Below, one piece after another: positions 43,721-52,049 of a DNA stretch of 64,000 bases (position 1 is the first letter of the stretch; each line of letters starts with the position of its first letter). Origin of the DNA: Dyadobacter subterraneus (GTDB taxonomy: Bacteria > Bacteroidota > Bacteroidia > Cytophagales > Spirosomataceae); contig NZ_JACYGY010000001.1 in assembly GCF_015221875.1 (NCBI RefSeq), positions 4,318,501 through 4,382,500 on the forward strand, given 5' to 3'. The notes beneath the pieces were generated by a model that had not been told where the DNA came from, made no database searches, and saw only the letters and a program-made list of their open reading frames with translations. The position numbers and the translations under genes are program-made.

Positions 43721-44079
43721 TTGTTACTGATTGCTTGATCCAGGGTTTTGGTAGCCTTAAAAGCTGCGAGCAGCGCTAGTCCGGCCATGGTGAAGATACA
43801 GGCCGGGTACAAGGCGTCCTGGTTAAGAGTTGTATAGGAAGACAATAACAGGCCTATGAAGATGCCCAACCCGACACCGATCAACAGAAATGCCAGATTC
43901 AAAATAACAATTCTGAAAAATAAACTGCCGGGACGGCGGCCATGCATGAAAATGGAAGCATCCACACCTTTCTCAATCAACGCCAGGCGCTCTTTGTTTC
44001 GGGTGGATAGGAAAAGATAGAAAATGCCGAAAATCGACAAAAAAAGGCTGATGGGAATTAATATGGTCGTATTCATCAC
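43717..44079 (-). CDS. DUF6249-like small membrane protein
   Basis: A 120-residue protein with three hydrophobic segments (about 6-24, 55-80, 92-110). The polar loop between the first and second (NKERLALIEKGVDASIFMHG) is the conserved feature of this family, which sits next to ECF sigma factors in Bacteroidota. It overlaps the serine hydrolase start and is divergent from the ECF sigma factor at 44234, giving a sigma/membrane-protein locus often seen in this phylum. No catalytic function is expected. Confidence 0.75.
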   Translation of the reverse strand: MMNTTILIPISLFLSIFGIFYLFLSTRNKERLALIEKGVDASIFMHGRRPGSLFFRIVILNLAFLLIGVGLGIFIGLLLSSYTTLNQDALYPACIFTMAGLALLAAFKATKTLDQAISNN

Positions 44080-44233
44080 TTTTTTGATTTAGGTTTTCTG
44101 ATGTGTTCCCAGGCTTGGACGACAAGGTCTTGCGGCAGGTTACAAAGATCTAATAGATTTTTTTACCGGAAGCTTGTAACCATACCGGCTCATCTGTCGT
44201 CAGACCTGTTCAAAAGACAGAGAAGTTTTTTCA

Positions 44234-44824
44234 ATGGACAAAATTGACGATCAGCACTATATCAAAAGAATCATAGCAGGAAATCCGGACGAATTTGCCG
44301 TACTGGTCAACAGGTATAAGAATATGGTCTTTACGCTAAGCTATAAGATGATCAAAAACAGAGAGCAGGCAGAAGAAGTATGCCAGGACGCGTTTGTGAA
44401 AGTATACAGATCGCTTGATACATTTAAATCGGAATCTAAATTCTCGACCTGGGTTTACAAGATCACCTATAATACCTGTCTTGATCATTTAAAAAAATAT
44501 AATAACAAAAACAGTCTTGTTTCCTTTGAAGATCTCAGCGGTGAACAGCTGAAAACAATTGAAAATATTTTAGACGGTACTGATCAGGCCGAAAGAAATC
44601 AAAAAATTCAGGACTGTTTACATCTGCTGCCACCACAGGAAGCATTTTTATTGACTTTATATTACTTTGACGATCTGACGATCGAAGAAATAGCCAAGGT
44701 GATAGCTACGAATGCAAACAATATTAAAATAAAACTTTTCAGAAGCAGAAAGAACCTGGCCTGTATTTTACGCCAGCATTTAGGACCCGAAATGATAGCT
44801 TACTATGAAAGAGAAAAAAGATAA
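44234..44824 (+). CDS. ECF-type RNA polymerase sigma factor
   Basis: A 196-residue sigma-70 family protein. Region 2 at about 15-85 (FAVLVNRYKNMVFTLSYKMI, QAEEVCQDAFVKVYRSLDTFKSESKFSTWVYKITYNTC) and region 4 at about 125-185 (LPPQEAFLLTLYYFDDLTIEEIAKVIATNANNIKIKLFRSRKNL). The long linker GEQLKTIENILDGTDQAERN is typical of the Bacteroidota ECF group. The next gene overlaps it by 20 bp and probably encodes its membrane regulator. It is divergent from the DUF6249/serine hydrolase pair. Confidence 0.92.
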   Translation: MDKIDDQHYIKRIIAGNPDEFAVLVNRYKNMVFTLSYKMIKNREQAEEVCQDAFVKVYRSLDTFKSESKFSTWVYKITYNTCLDHLKKYNNKNSLVSFEDLSGEQLKTIENILDGTDQAERNQKIQDCLHLLPPQEAFLLTLYYFDDLTIEEIAKVIATNANNIKIKLFRSRKNLACILRQHLGPEMIAYYEREKR

Positions 44825-45230
44825 GCAGCTGGAGGATTTTACCTGCCATATTATGAAATCAGCCGCACTGCAATCACCTTCCCAAAACTTTACCGCAAAA
44901 GTGATGATGCAGGCTCTGGCCCCTAAAAAAAGTCAGTTGACAGTCTATAGACCTTTGATTCCCAATTGGGTCTTTGCCTTATTACTCGCATTTTTTATGG
45001 CAGCCTTTATTTTTCTGCCCGAGTATAGCCCGCCACATACCAAAGTCTGGTTGTCATATACCGGTTTCAGCACGTTTTTCGATCTTGCCCGCCCGGTATT
45101 TTTTAAATTTTCAAAAATGGCAAGTTATACCACTGCTTTTGCGACCCTTATGTTTTTCGTTCAGATTTTTGTACTGAAAAAATATTTTCAGTACAAGTTG
45201 AAAACTACGGCGCTCCATCATGAAATGTAA
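44805..45230 (+). CDS. Small membrane protein, putative anti-sigma partner
   Basis: A 141-residue protein overlapping the sigma factor gene. A basic/acidic N-terminal cytoplasmic segment (KEKKDKQLEDFTCHIMKSA, FTAKVMMQALAP) precedes two transmembrane helices (about 49-70 and 98-121). Position, overlap and topology fit an anti-sigma factor that tethers the ECF protein, but I see no zinc-finger (HxxxCxxC) motif. The C-terminus is short. No other family is recognised. Confidence 0.65.
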   Translation: MKEKKDKQLEDFTCHIMKSAALQSPSQNFTAKVMMQALAPKKSQLTVYRPLIPNWVFALLLAFFMAAFIFLPEYSPPHTKVWLSYTGFSTFFDLARPVFFKFSKMASYTTAFATLMFFVQIFVLKKYFQYKLKTTALHHEM

Positions 45231-45299
45231 ATCTGCCAGTGAAAAGCCGAAGCGTTGGCTAAAAAATCACAGGAAAATCATCTGTAGCGATCCCGTTTT

Positions 45300-46517
45300 T
45301 CATTTTTTATGCGGAGCAATTTGCCGTGCAGCCTTCAGCGCGGATCCGTAAGTCCAAAGATCCTGATAAATGCCGAAGTAATATTTGAATAGGTTTTCGT
45401 CTGTCAGGGAGGTATTGGTAAACAGTATCACGGCCACTTCTTTTGAAAGGTTTGCAAGCATTTCTGTCTTGACTCCGGGGTCTGTTCCGCCGTGGCCGAT
45501 CTGGGTTACATCCATTTTGGTGGCCCAAAAAAGTCCGGAGTTCAGCTCGTTAAGCTTAATGTTGGCGGGCTTGCTTTCCGGTGTAAACTGAAAGCGCTGC
45601 ATGGTATCCACAGAAGTTTTTTGAAGAATTCGTTTACCCTGGAATGACCCGTCTGAAAGCAGCGCAATGAAAAAATTTGTAAGTTCTGCAACCGAAGTGC
45701 GCACACCGCCGTCAGGGTACGTCGCCAGTCCGTATAACGGGATCGTTTTTAAGGTATCAGTCTGCTTATCGTATAGTTTGGAGTGTAAAGAGGGGTTAAT
45801 CTCAGAAAGCAGCCAGCAGGTGTTTTTCATTTTTAAGGGTTTGAAGATCCACTGTTTGCTGTATTCATTCAGGGGCATACCAACGGCCTGTTCGATGATA
45901 TAGCCCGCAAGGCCTGCGGCAATATTGGAATATTCGCGGTATGAGCCAGGCTTTTGATTTAGAAAATTATCTTTTGAGTAGAACCTTCCCTTCGGATCAA
46001 AATAGCTTTTCAGAAACTGGCCAAGCGGCGTTGGATGGTCGCCACCGTAGTAGTAAGCGCTGTCATACACGGCTGAACGGTCTGTAATGCCCGAAGTGTG
46101 CGTAGCCAGATTTCGGAGCGTAATTTTCTCGTTAGGACAGTATGGATTGATGACCTTGAAAGGCAGATAAGTGTTGATGTCCTGATCCAGAGAAAGCTTT
46201 TTATCTTCAAGCGCCTTCATCATACAGACACCGGTAAAGGTTTTGCCAATCGAGCCGATGTTCATAATGGTACTGGGCGTAAAGGGCTTTTTGTTTTCCA
46301 GATCCGCATAACCGTATCCCTTCATCCAGACCACCTTTTGATCGACGATGATTGCCGCACCAAGGCCAACCATGCCCCCAAGGTTCATTTTTGTCTCAAT
46401 AAGACTATCCAGGGCGATTAATGTCCGTGGAGATCCGGCGATCGGTGCCTGGCAAAAGCCGGGCGCGGCATACGCCGGAAGAAACATTGCAATAGCAAGC
46501 AGCAGAGATGATTTCAT
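45300..46517 (-). CDS. Beta-lactamase-like serine hydrolase (class C family)
   Basis: A 405-residue secreted hydrolase with a cleavable signal peptide (MFLPAYAAPGFCQAP, cleavage near 21-23). The active-site triad reads Ser89 in SIGK, YSN at 196-198 and HGG at 342-344. The HGG and YREYSNIAAGLAGYIIE blocks place it with esterase/D-aminopeptidase-type class C relatives. It differs substantially from the hydrolase at 42569, so they are not recent duplicates. It is convergent with the anti-sigma-like gene and divergent from the metallo-beta-lactamase at 46881. Confidence 0.88.
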   Translation of the reverse strand: MKSSLLLAIAMFLPAYAAPGFCQAPIAGSPRTLIALDSLIETKMNLGGMVGLGAAIIVDQKVVWMKGYGYADLENKKPFTPSTIMNIGSIGKTFTGVCMMKALEDKKLSLDQDINTYLPFKVINPYCPNEKITLRNLATHTSGITDRSAVYDSAYYYGGDHPTPLGQFLKSYFDPKGRFYSKDNFLNQKPGSYREYSNIAAGLAGYIIEQAVGMPLNEYSKQWIFKPLKMKNTCWLLSEINPSLHSKLYDKQTDTLKTIPLYGLATYPDGGVRTSVAELTNFFIALLSDGSFQGKRILQKTSVDTMQRFQFTPESKPANIKLNELNSGLFWATKMDVTQIGHGGTDPGVKTEMLANLSKEVAVILFTNTSLTDENLFKYYFGIYQDLWTYGSALKAARQIAPHKK

Positions 46518-46779
46518 TGGTAATTATAGATTCGTTTTGATTCCGAAATTGACAAGGTTAAACTTGTTTGCTTCCAATTTCTTCCAGGGTTCTGACCCAT
46601 TAAAGCTTTCAAAGAAAAGAATTAAAATAAGATAAAAATTGGTAGGATGACCAACCCGAAGCGTTTGATGACAGATACACTAAAACCCACGTCCCAAAGG
46701 TTTGGGAGGTATTTTACCAGTATTCGACACCTTTTTGGGCTTGCCTGTCGATAGGTATGGTTGCAAAAAGCGAATTGTC

Positions 46780-46787
46780 TACTTTTG
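46780..46787 (+). promoter_or_regulatory. Candidate -7 element of the metallo-beta-lactamase gene
   Basis: TACTTTTG matches TAnnTTTG, 93 bp before the ATG at 46881. A clear TTTG at -33 is absent. Initiation would be near 46794. Confidence 0.35.
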
Positions 46788-46880
46788 TGGTCTGTTTGGC
46801 GTTGCAATCAGATTTCGGCCCGGACATCAGAACCTAAAGCCAACATACATTTCACAGCTGAACCAACAACCTACACAAAC

Positions 46881-47609
46881 ATGATGCGAACAATTATTTT
46901 TGCCACAACATTTCTTTTTTGCCTAAGCAATGTTTTCGGACAAACAGGAAACAAAAAACTTAAAATCTCTCATTTGACAGGCGGCTTTTACATCTATACA
47001 ACTTATAATACCTACAAGGGAGAACAGGTTTCGGCAAATGGAATGTATCTTGTGACCAGCAAGCAGGTTGTTATCTTTGATACGCCCTGGGATACAACAC
47101 AGTTTCAGCCACTACTTGATAGCATAAAGGTAAAACACAAGAAAACCGCCACGCTGTGTATTGCCACAGATTTCCATTCTGACAGAACTGCCGGACTTGA
47201 GTATTATAAAAAGAAAGGAATCAAAACTTTTACAACCATACGAATCGATCAGACCAGCATAAAAAGAGGGATGAAAAGAGCCGAACTTATTATGGAAAAC
47301 GATACTTCTTTTACCGTAGGCCAGTATAGCTTTCAGACTTATTTTCCAGGGGAAGGACACACGGCTGACAATATTATCATATGGTTCGGAAAGCAGAAGA
47401 TTCTTTACGGAGGCTGTCTGATCAAAAGCATGCAAGATCAGGACCTAGGTTATCTGGGGGATGCAAACGTGAAAAAATATGCTGCCACGGTAGAAAATGT
47501 TAAGAAGAAATGTCCGGCGCCCAAATATGTAATTCCGGGTCACGGGGATTGGAGCAATGTCAAGGCACTGGCACATACCTTATTTATGGCACAGCAGCTT
47601 AATAAATAG
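46881..47609 (+). CDS. Subclass B1 metallo-beta-lactamase with an altered zinc site
   Basis: A 242-residue secreted metallo-hydrolase. ATG at 46881 is preferred over the longer frame because it gives a signal peptide (FATTFLFCLSNVFGQ, cleavage near 20). Zinc ligands in order: the HxHxD block reads Asp97-Phe-His99-Ser-Asp101 (TDFHSDRTAG), then His160 (FPGEGHTADN), Cys179 (YGGCLIKS) and His221 (IPGHGDW). The first Zn1 ligand, normally His116 in BBL numbering, is Asp; the codon is GAT at 47169-47171, one base from CAT. All Zn2 ligands are intact. It may be an active variant, a narrow-spectrum enzyme or a non-lactamase hydrolase. Confidence 0.85.
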   Translation: MMRTIIFATTFLFCLSNVFGQTGNKKLKISHLTGGFYIYTTYNTYKGEQVSANGMYLVTSKQVVIFDTPWDTTQFQPLLDSIKVKHKKTATLCIATDFHSDRTAGLEYYKKKGIKTFTTIRIDQTSIKRGMKRAELIMENDTSFTVGQYSFQTYFPGEGHTADNIIIWFGKQKILYGGCLIKSMQDQDLGYLGDANVKKYAATVENVKKKCPAPKYVIPGHGDWSNVKALAHTLFMAQQLNK

Positions 47610-47818
47610 GGTTCCCGTAAATAAAGGGCGAGAAGTTTAATTACTGCTGAATAACTTTCCAAAATTATCAGCCTGTTCTTTTTCAATGGGACAGATCAGT
47701 ATCTAACAGGTGATCAACAGGTTAGATCAATTCGGTAAAAATATCCTTCTGCAGGTGATGACATGCCATAGGAACTTCCGGCCGGTGTGCCTATAAAGTA
47801 CTAATCAAATATTGTTTA

Positions 47819-48910
47819 ATGCCGCTGCTTGAAAAAATAATTTATCTCAACGTTTCCCACAGACTGCTAAGTCATGTGTTGTTTTGGCTTGTTGTCACAC
47901 TGATATTTCTGAACCGGTACGATATGGTAGAATTTGAAGCGCTTGACAAAGTGCTATACAGGCATTTTTTTTATATGGCCATTACAATGATATCTTCCTA
48001 TTTTCTGGCTTACCTGATTATTCCCAGACTTCTCAGACCAGAGCATTACTTGGTGGTCTCAGTCATATTTGTTGCAGGAAGTTATTTTATATCGGTAGTT
48101 TCAAGAATTGCGGTGATTTATTTTCTCGAACCCCTGATCAGAACACCGCCATTCGGACAGGAATCCGTCCGGGAAATTATGACCGATATCCCAAAGCTAA
48201 TTACCCACTACTTTGCACTATCTTTTTCAATGGCCTGGCTTTTCGCACTGGCTAAGCTGATTAAAGATCAGTATGTGGTTCAAAAGCACAGCTTGCTTTT
48301 GGAAAAACAAAAGGCACAGACAGAGCTTCATGCGCTGAAAGCGCAGCTTAATCCGCATTTTTTGTTTAATACCCTCAACAACATCTACTGTCTATCACTG
48401 ATTAATTCGCCAGTGACTTCTGAGTCCATTGCAGGCTTGTCGCAGATACTGGACCATGTGCTCTACCGGTGCAGTCAGCCATTTGTCAGTATAAGCTCAG
48501 AGATCGCACTCATCGAAAATTATCTGACCCTTGAAAGATTAAGATATGACGAGCGGCTACGGGTAAGTTTTACGCACAGCATCGACCAGGACGCTGAAAT
48601 CGCACCGCTGATCCTGTTATCATTGGTAGAAAATGCATTCAAACACGGGTTAGGAGAAAATATGGGAAGCCCTGTGATTGATATCGTGTTGGAACTTAAT
48701 ACGCAGATTTTTCAATTCAAAATTTCGAATGATTTTGTAGACGAGACAGGAAAGGTGCCAGGTGAGAGAATTGGGCTTGCCAATATCCGAAAACAGTTGC
48801 AGCTGGTTTATGGAGATGATCATTCTTTTTTAGTTTCATCAGAGCAAAACAGTTTTATGGTTACGCTGCAAATTGATCTGAGGCAAAAAATCCAACATCA
48901 TGAAAATTAA
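47819..48910 (+). CDS. LytS-type sensor histidine kinase
   Basis: A 363-residue membrane kinase with four predicted helices (about 16-32, 50-70, 78-102, 128-146). Phospho-acceptor His180 is in LKAQLNPHFLFNTLNNIY, the N-box is LSLVENAFKHGLG and the G-box RIGLANIRKQLQLVY. A helical linker (QYVVQKHSLLLEKQKAQTEL) separates the membrane part from the kinase. It overlaps the regulator gene by 11 bp. It begins 210 bp after the metallo-beta-lactamase gene on the same strand. Confidence 0.92.
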   Translation: MPLLEKIIYLNVSHRLLSHVLFWLVVTLIFLNRYDMVEFEALDKVLYRHFFYMAITMISSYFLAYLIIPRLLRPEHYLVVSVIFVAGSYFISVVSRIAVIYFLEPLIRTPPFGQESVREIMTDIPKLITHYFALSFSMAWLFALAKLIKDQYVVQKHSLLLEKQKAQTELHALKAQLNPHFLFNTLNNIYCLSLINSPVTSESIAGLSQILDHVLYRCSQPFVSISSEIALIENYLTLERLRYDERLRVSFTHSIDQDAEIAPLILLSLVENAFKHGLGENMGSPVIDIVLELNTQIFQFKISNDFVDETGKVPGERIGLANIRKQLQLVYGDDHSFLVSSEQNSFMVTLQIDLRQKIQHHEN

Positions 48911-49610
48911 ATGCCTTTTAGTTGATGATGAGCCGCTGGCCATTGCGCTACTGAAAAATCATCTGGAACACCTCGAAAACTTTCAGGTTGTGGCAAGCTG
49001 CGCGAATGCCATAAAAGCATTGGAAGTACTCCGGTCAACGCAAGTGGACCTTTTGTTTCTGGATATAAAAATGCCGAAAATTACCGGTTTAGAGTTTCTT
49101 CGGGCACTAAAAAATCCTCCTGCTGTCATTATTACAACGGCTTACCGGGAATACGCGCTGGACGGATACGATCTGGATTTGGTTGATTATCTGTTAAAAC
49201 CCATCACGTTTGAAAGGTTCTTCAAAGCGGTTGAGCGTTATCTGTCACGTTCAACCGGGCCCAGTGCTATACAGCCTGTTTCCTCCCCGCAGTTTTTGCA
49301 CATCCGTGCAGATGGCAGGGTTCACCGGCTACAAGTGGATCAGATCAGTTATATAGAGAGTGTAAAAGACTATCTTGTCTTTCACCTGCAAAATCAGAAG
49401 ATCAAGGCGAAATACAAAATTTCAGATTTGCAGTCAGAGATTACAGACAACTCTTTTCTGCGTGTTCACCGGTCGTTTCTGGTTAATACCAATAAGATTG
49501 GCTCCTTTACATCGACAGGCATTCAAATTATGGGAACCGAAATCCCGATCGGAGCCAGTTATAAAGAATATGTATTCAAGATGCTGGAAAACACAAGGCT
49601 CAATAAATAG
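48900..49610 (+). CDS. LytTR-family response regulator
   Basis: A 236-residue regulator: receiver at 1-115 (LLVDDEPLA, Asp55 in LLFLDIKMPKITG, TAYREYA, YLLKPI), LytTR domain at about 135-234 (FLHIRADGRVHRLQVDQISYI, FLRVHRSFLVNTNKI). It overlaps the kinase start by 11 bp, so the two form an operon. The next gene, 127 bp downstream, is a lipoprotein of unknown function and a candidate target. Confidence 0.92.
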   Translation: MKIKCLLVDDEPLAIALLKNHLEHLENFQVVASCANAIKALEVLRSTQVDLLFLDIKMPKITGLEFLRALKNPPAVIITTAYREYALDGYDLDLVDYLLKPITFERFFKAVERYLSRSTGPSAIQPVSSPQFLHIRADGRVHRLQVDQISYIESVKDYLVFHLQNQKIKAKYKISDLQSEITDNSFLRVHRSFLVNTNKIGSFTSTGIQIMGTEIPIGASYKEYVFKMLENTRLNK

Positions 49611-49736
49611 AAAGTGAACCTGCCACTTTGTTATACAGACCAAGTAGTAGCGCTATAACTCACCAAAGCATAATTGGCCTGAATTTTTATTTGCAATAAA
49701 TTTTTATCTATTACCCAACGCATAAAATTCATTGAA

Positions 49737-50369
49737 ATGAAAAGTAAAACTGTTCTAATGTCCCTATTTCTGACTGGTTTGTTTTTTTCCTGCAATAAGT
49801 CTGGCAAGGCAGATAGCCTTCATGAAAAGTCCATAATACAAGCTGACACTGCCTCCCCGGCACAGCAAACAGCCAAAATTGTGCTCTCTGATTCTATCGA
49901 TTTGAGCAAACTGCCTTTCAGTGAAAAAGAGTTGACTGCCTTTCCCATTTTTAATCCTCCGGCTGATATAATTCCTCTTAATAAACCACTTACGCGCGAT
50001 TTCGACCGGCTTTTTTTTCCAACGCAAAAAGGGATGATACCTTTGGAAGGAAAGGTATATAAAGCATTTTTAACGAATGTCACTGGTAAAGAATGGTCTT
50101 TGCCCTATTTTGAAAAAAGTTATAAAGACCTGATCTTGGCCGCCGGAGGCGCACTGATATTTCAAGGAAAAGTATCACAGAAGGAACTAGACCGTATTAA
50201 AGACGAGGCCACCTACTTCGGTGAGGAGGGATCGATTGATTATACCAACACTTTGGTGAAAGTTTACGCAATCCGAAGAAAAGAGGGTGACCACATATTT
50301 GTGCAGCTGTCAGGATATAGTTCGGGAGGTTCAATCCAGATCCTTCAGTTGCCCAAGACCAAAAAATAA
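49737..50369 (+). CDS. Lipoprotein of unknown function
   Basis: A 210-residue exported lipoprotein. Signal and lipobox are LFLTGLFFSC (Cys19), then a Ser/Asp-rich linker to about residue 45 and a compact alpha/beta domain with AFPIFNPPADIIPLNKPLTR, FFPTQKGMIPLEGKVYK and a C-terminal AIRRKEGDHIFVQLSGYSSGGS. The last block resembles the start of OmpA-associated modules seen in Bacteroidota, but the OmpA domain is absent. I do not recognise a family. It follows a LytTR operon. Confidence 0.7.
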   Translation: MKSKTVLMSLFLTGLFFSCNKSGKADSLHEKSIIQADTASPAQQTAKIVLSDSIDLSKLPFSEKELTAFPIFNPPADIIPLNKPLTRDFDRLFFPTQKGMIPLEGKVYKAFLTNVTGKEWSLPYFEKSYKDLILAAGGALIFQGKVSQKELDRIKDEATYFGEEGSIDYTNTLVKVYAIRRKEGDHIFVQLSGYSSGGSIQILQLPKTKK

Positions 50370-50866
50370 TCAGCAGTTCTGAAATGCCAGATGTCCGGTG
50401 GGCGGATTCATCATTAAATCAACCCACCGGCATATTGTTACTAACGGCACAGATTGAATACTTATCATTTACCTGAACAAGACCGCTTTCCCGGCGTACA
50501 GTTTGAAGCAAGGACATAATGTGCACCCGGTATGGATCTATCAGCAGCAGATTTTCCCTTCTTAACCAGACTGCCTGATTTTTCAAATTCCGGATAGTCT
50601 CCAAATCTATGTAATGTTTTTTTGTTGATAAATCAGATAAAGTAACACCTCGACTAACAAGGCAATTCGAATTACAAGGATATATCCTCTGCTTGATTTT
50701 ATCTCATTGTCATTTGTCTAAAAAAAATGGGCGTATATAATTGATCGTGTATATACCTTGGCTTCAACTGCTCTTGCGGATAGTTAATATATTTTGTAAC
50801 ACAGCGTTGAATGTGAGTGAGCTGGCTCCGAAAATCGGCACATATTTTTGCACGACATGATGCAAA
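50370..50866. other. Intergenic region with an inverted repeat and a doubtful minus-strand frame
   Basis: A perfect 8-bp inverted repeat (CCGGTGGG 50395-50402, CCCACCGG 50423-50430) lies just after the lipoprotein stop and may end its transcript. A minus-strand frame (50419-50604, open further to about 50650) reads HYIDLETIRNLKNQAVWLR then NLLLIDPYRVHIMSLLQ; it may be a remnant. The last 60 bp lead into the IS stub and may hold its left end. Confidence 0.4.
50419..50604 (-). CDS. Doubtful small frame or gene remnant
   Basis: A 61-codon minus-strand frame with protein-like composition (QAVWLRRENLLLIDPYRVHI, VNDKYSICAVSNNMPVG). The frame is also open about 15 codons upstream of the ATG, which suggests that it is a truncated piece rather than a complete gene. 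It lies in a debris region between a lipoprotein gene and an IS stub. No family recognised. Confidence 0.25.
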   Translation of the reverse strand: METIRNLKNQAVWLRRENLLLIDPYRVHIMSLLQTVRRESGLVQVNDKYSICAVSNNMPVG

Positions 50867-50971
50867 ATGAAAGACCCAAAATCTGAAAAAAGTCGTCGGA
50901 GCTACGACGCTGAGTTCAAGCAAAAAATGATCAGAATGTTCGTTTCGGGCGGATCTGCCAGGGAACTTTAA
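50867..50971 (+). mobile_element. Truncated IS3-family OrfA (transposon stub)
   Basis: 34 codons from ATG at 50867 read as the start of an IS3 OrfA HTH domain (SRRSYDAEFKQKMIRMFVSG, GSAREL) and stop at the junction with the neighbouring TetR pseudogene. It differs from the element at the left edge of the window. The upstream bases GAGTGAGCTGGCTCC (about 50815-50829) may be its left terminal repeat. The rest of the element is missing. Confidence 0.75.
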
Positions 50972-51479
50972 TACCCAAAACCGGGTAATGAATATTTGCT
51001 ACAAAACTCAGCATGCAAACGCCGGTGCTCAGCAGTGCAATCAGAGCCTTCCGGTCGGTATTTTCACCGGACTGCCTTAACAAGTCCAGTTCGGGCTGGA
51101 CCACCAGCAGCAATGCGGGTAGTAAAAATGTTTTTCCGTGCTGGATTTCCCATAGCATCAGATCCAGCAGGTGGTCATTTGTGCGTAGCTCCTGTGAGAT
51201 TCAGCAGTATACTAATTACCTTTTTGGCTGGGTCAATATTTCCTGAAAAAGTTTCCTTAAAATCGTTCCGGTTCTCAAGCAGTGACTGGGTATAAGTGAT
51301 GATTAGCGAATCGACCGTTATGAATGTCGATATATCAATACTTTATTTACCCCGGCTGTCTTTGTAATTGCATTGATACCTATCTGGTCGACACCATGCT
51401 TCTTAATGATCTCACCTACTGCCACGATGATTTTTTGCTCTGTCCGCTGGCGGTCACGGACTCTTTCTTTATTTCTCAT
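50969..51479 (-). pseudogene. TetR-family regulator pseudogene, two frameshifts and a lost 3' end
   Basis: From ATG at 51479 the minus strand encodes a typical TetR N-terminus (RVRDRQRTEQKIIVAVGEI; HTH GINAITKTAGVNKVLIYRH) and stops at once after the HTH. Shifting frame near 51320 continues as VDSLIITYTQSLLENRNDF and KKVISILLNLTG. A second shift near 51190 continues as LRTNDHLLDLMLWEIQHGK and LPALLLVVQPELDLLRQSG. The coding then runs into the IS3 stub at about 50970, which has replaced the 3' end. Three frames joined in order with correct TetR homology make this a secure pseudogene. Confidence 0.85.
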
Positions 51480-52049
51480 TTTTGTCAAAAAGTGATTGTT
51501 ACCTCCGGGTTATTTATTTAAATTCATTTCCAGCGAAAATAACGCACATTTTATAAATCATCTCATTCACTGATAGGTTTCGTCCATAAAAAAATTAGTT
51601 CAATCTAAGCGATGGCCTGCATGCGTTTTCGCTTCTAAATCATGCTCATTTCCAGCTAGTATTGACAAAGATCCTGCAATCTCATTGATTAAATATACAT
51701 CCGGTCTAATTAAGCTTTTGTCAACTGAGCGCCGCAAAAGGCGATGGTTTTGAGATTAATAGGTCTACAGCCTCGTTAGCCTCTTTGCAGCAAACAAGAA
51801 ATGTGAAAAAAGAAATTTAACGTCCGCAGTTACAGTTTAGGCCCATGAACACGCACAGTACGTGCACCGTACAAAAGTAAGCCGATAATCGCACTATTCA
51901 GGTGCTCCATAAAGCGCTGAGGGAAGCGGTGAGCCGATAAAAGGATCATATATCTACAAAAGACCTGTTATTATATACACTTTTCACCATTCATATTTAA
52001 AGGCAAGTACCTGTTGCTATTGAATCAAGCAATACTGCATCCCTTTATT
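51480..52049. other. Intergenic region before the hydrolase-barrel operon
   Basis: 570 bp between the TetR pseudogene and the next operon. No gene seen on either strand. A small palindromic patch (GTACGTGCACCGTAC, about 51857-51871) is present. The promoter for the operon should be near its 3' end, but I find no clean TAnnTTTG. Confidence 0.4.

Noticed and set aside
46761..46880. 40-codon extension of the metallo-beta-lactamase
   Set aside because: ATG at 46881 directly precedes a proper signal peptide; the extension is not secretory and contains the candidate -7 promoter element.
50996..51295. Plus-strand frame of about 100 codons
   Set aside because: It is the antisense shadow of the TetR pseudogene on the minus strand, which has real homology.
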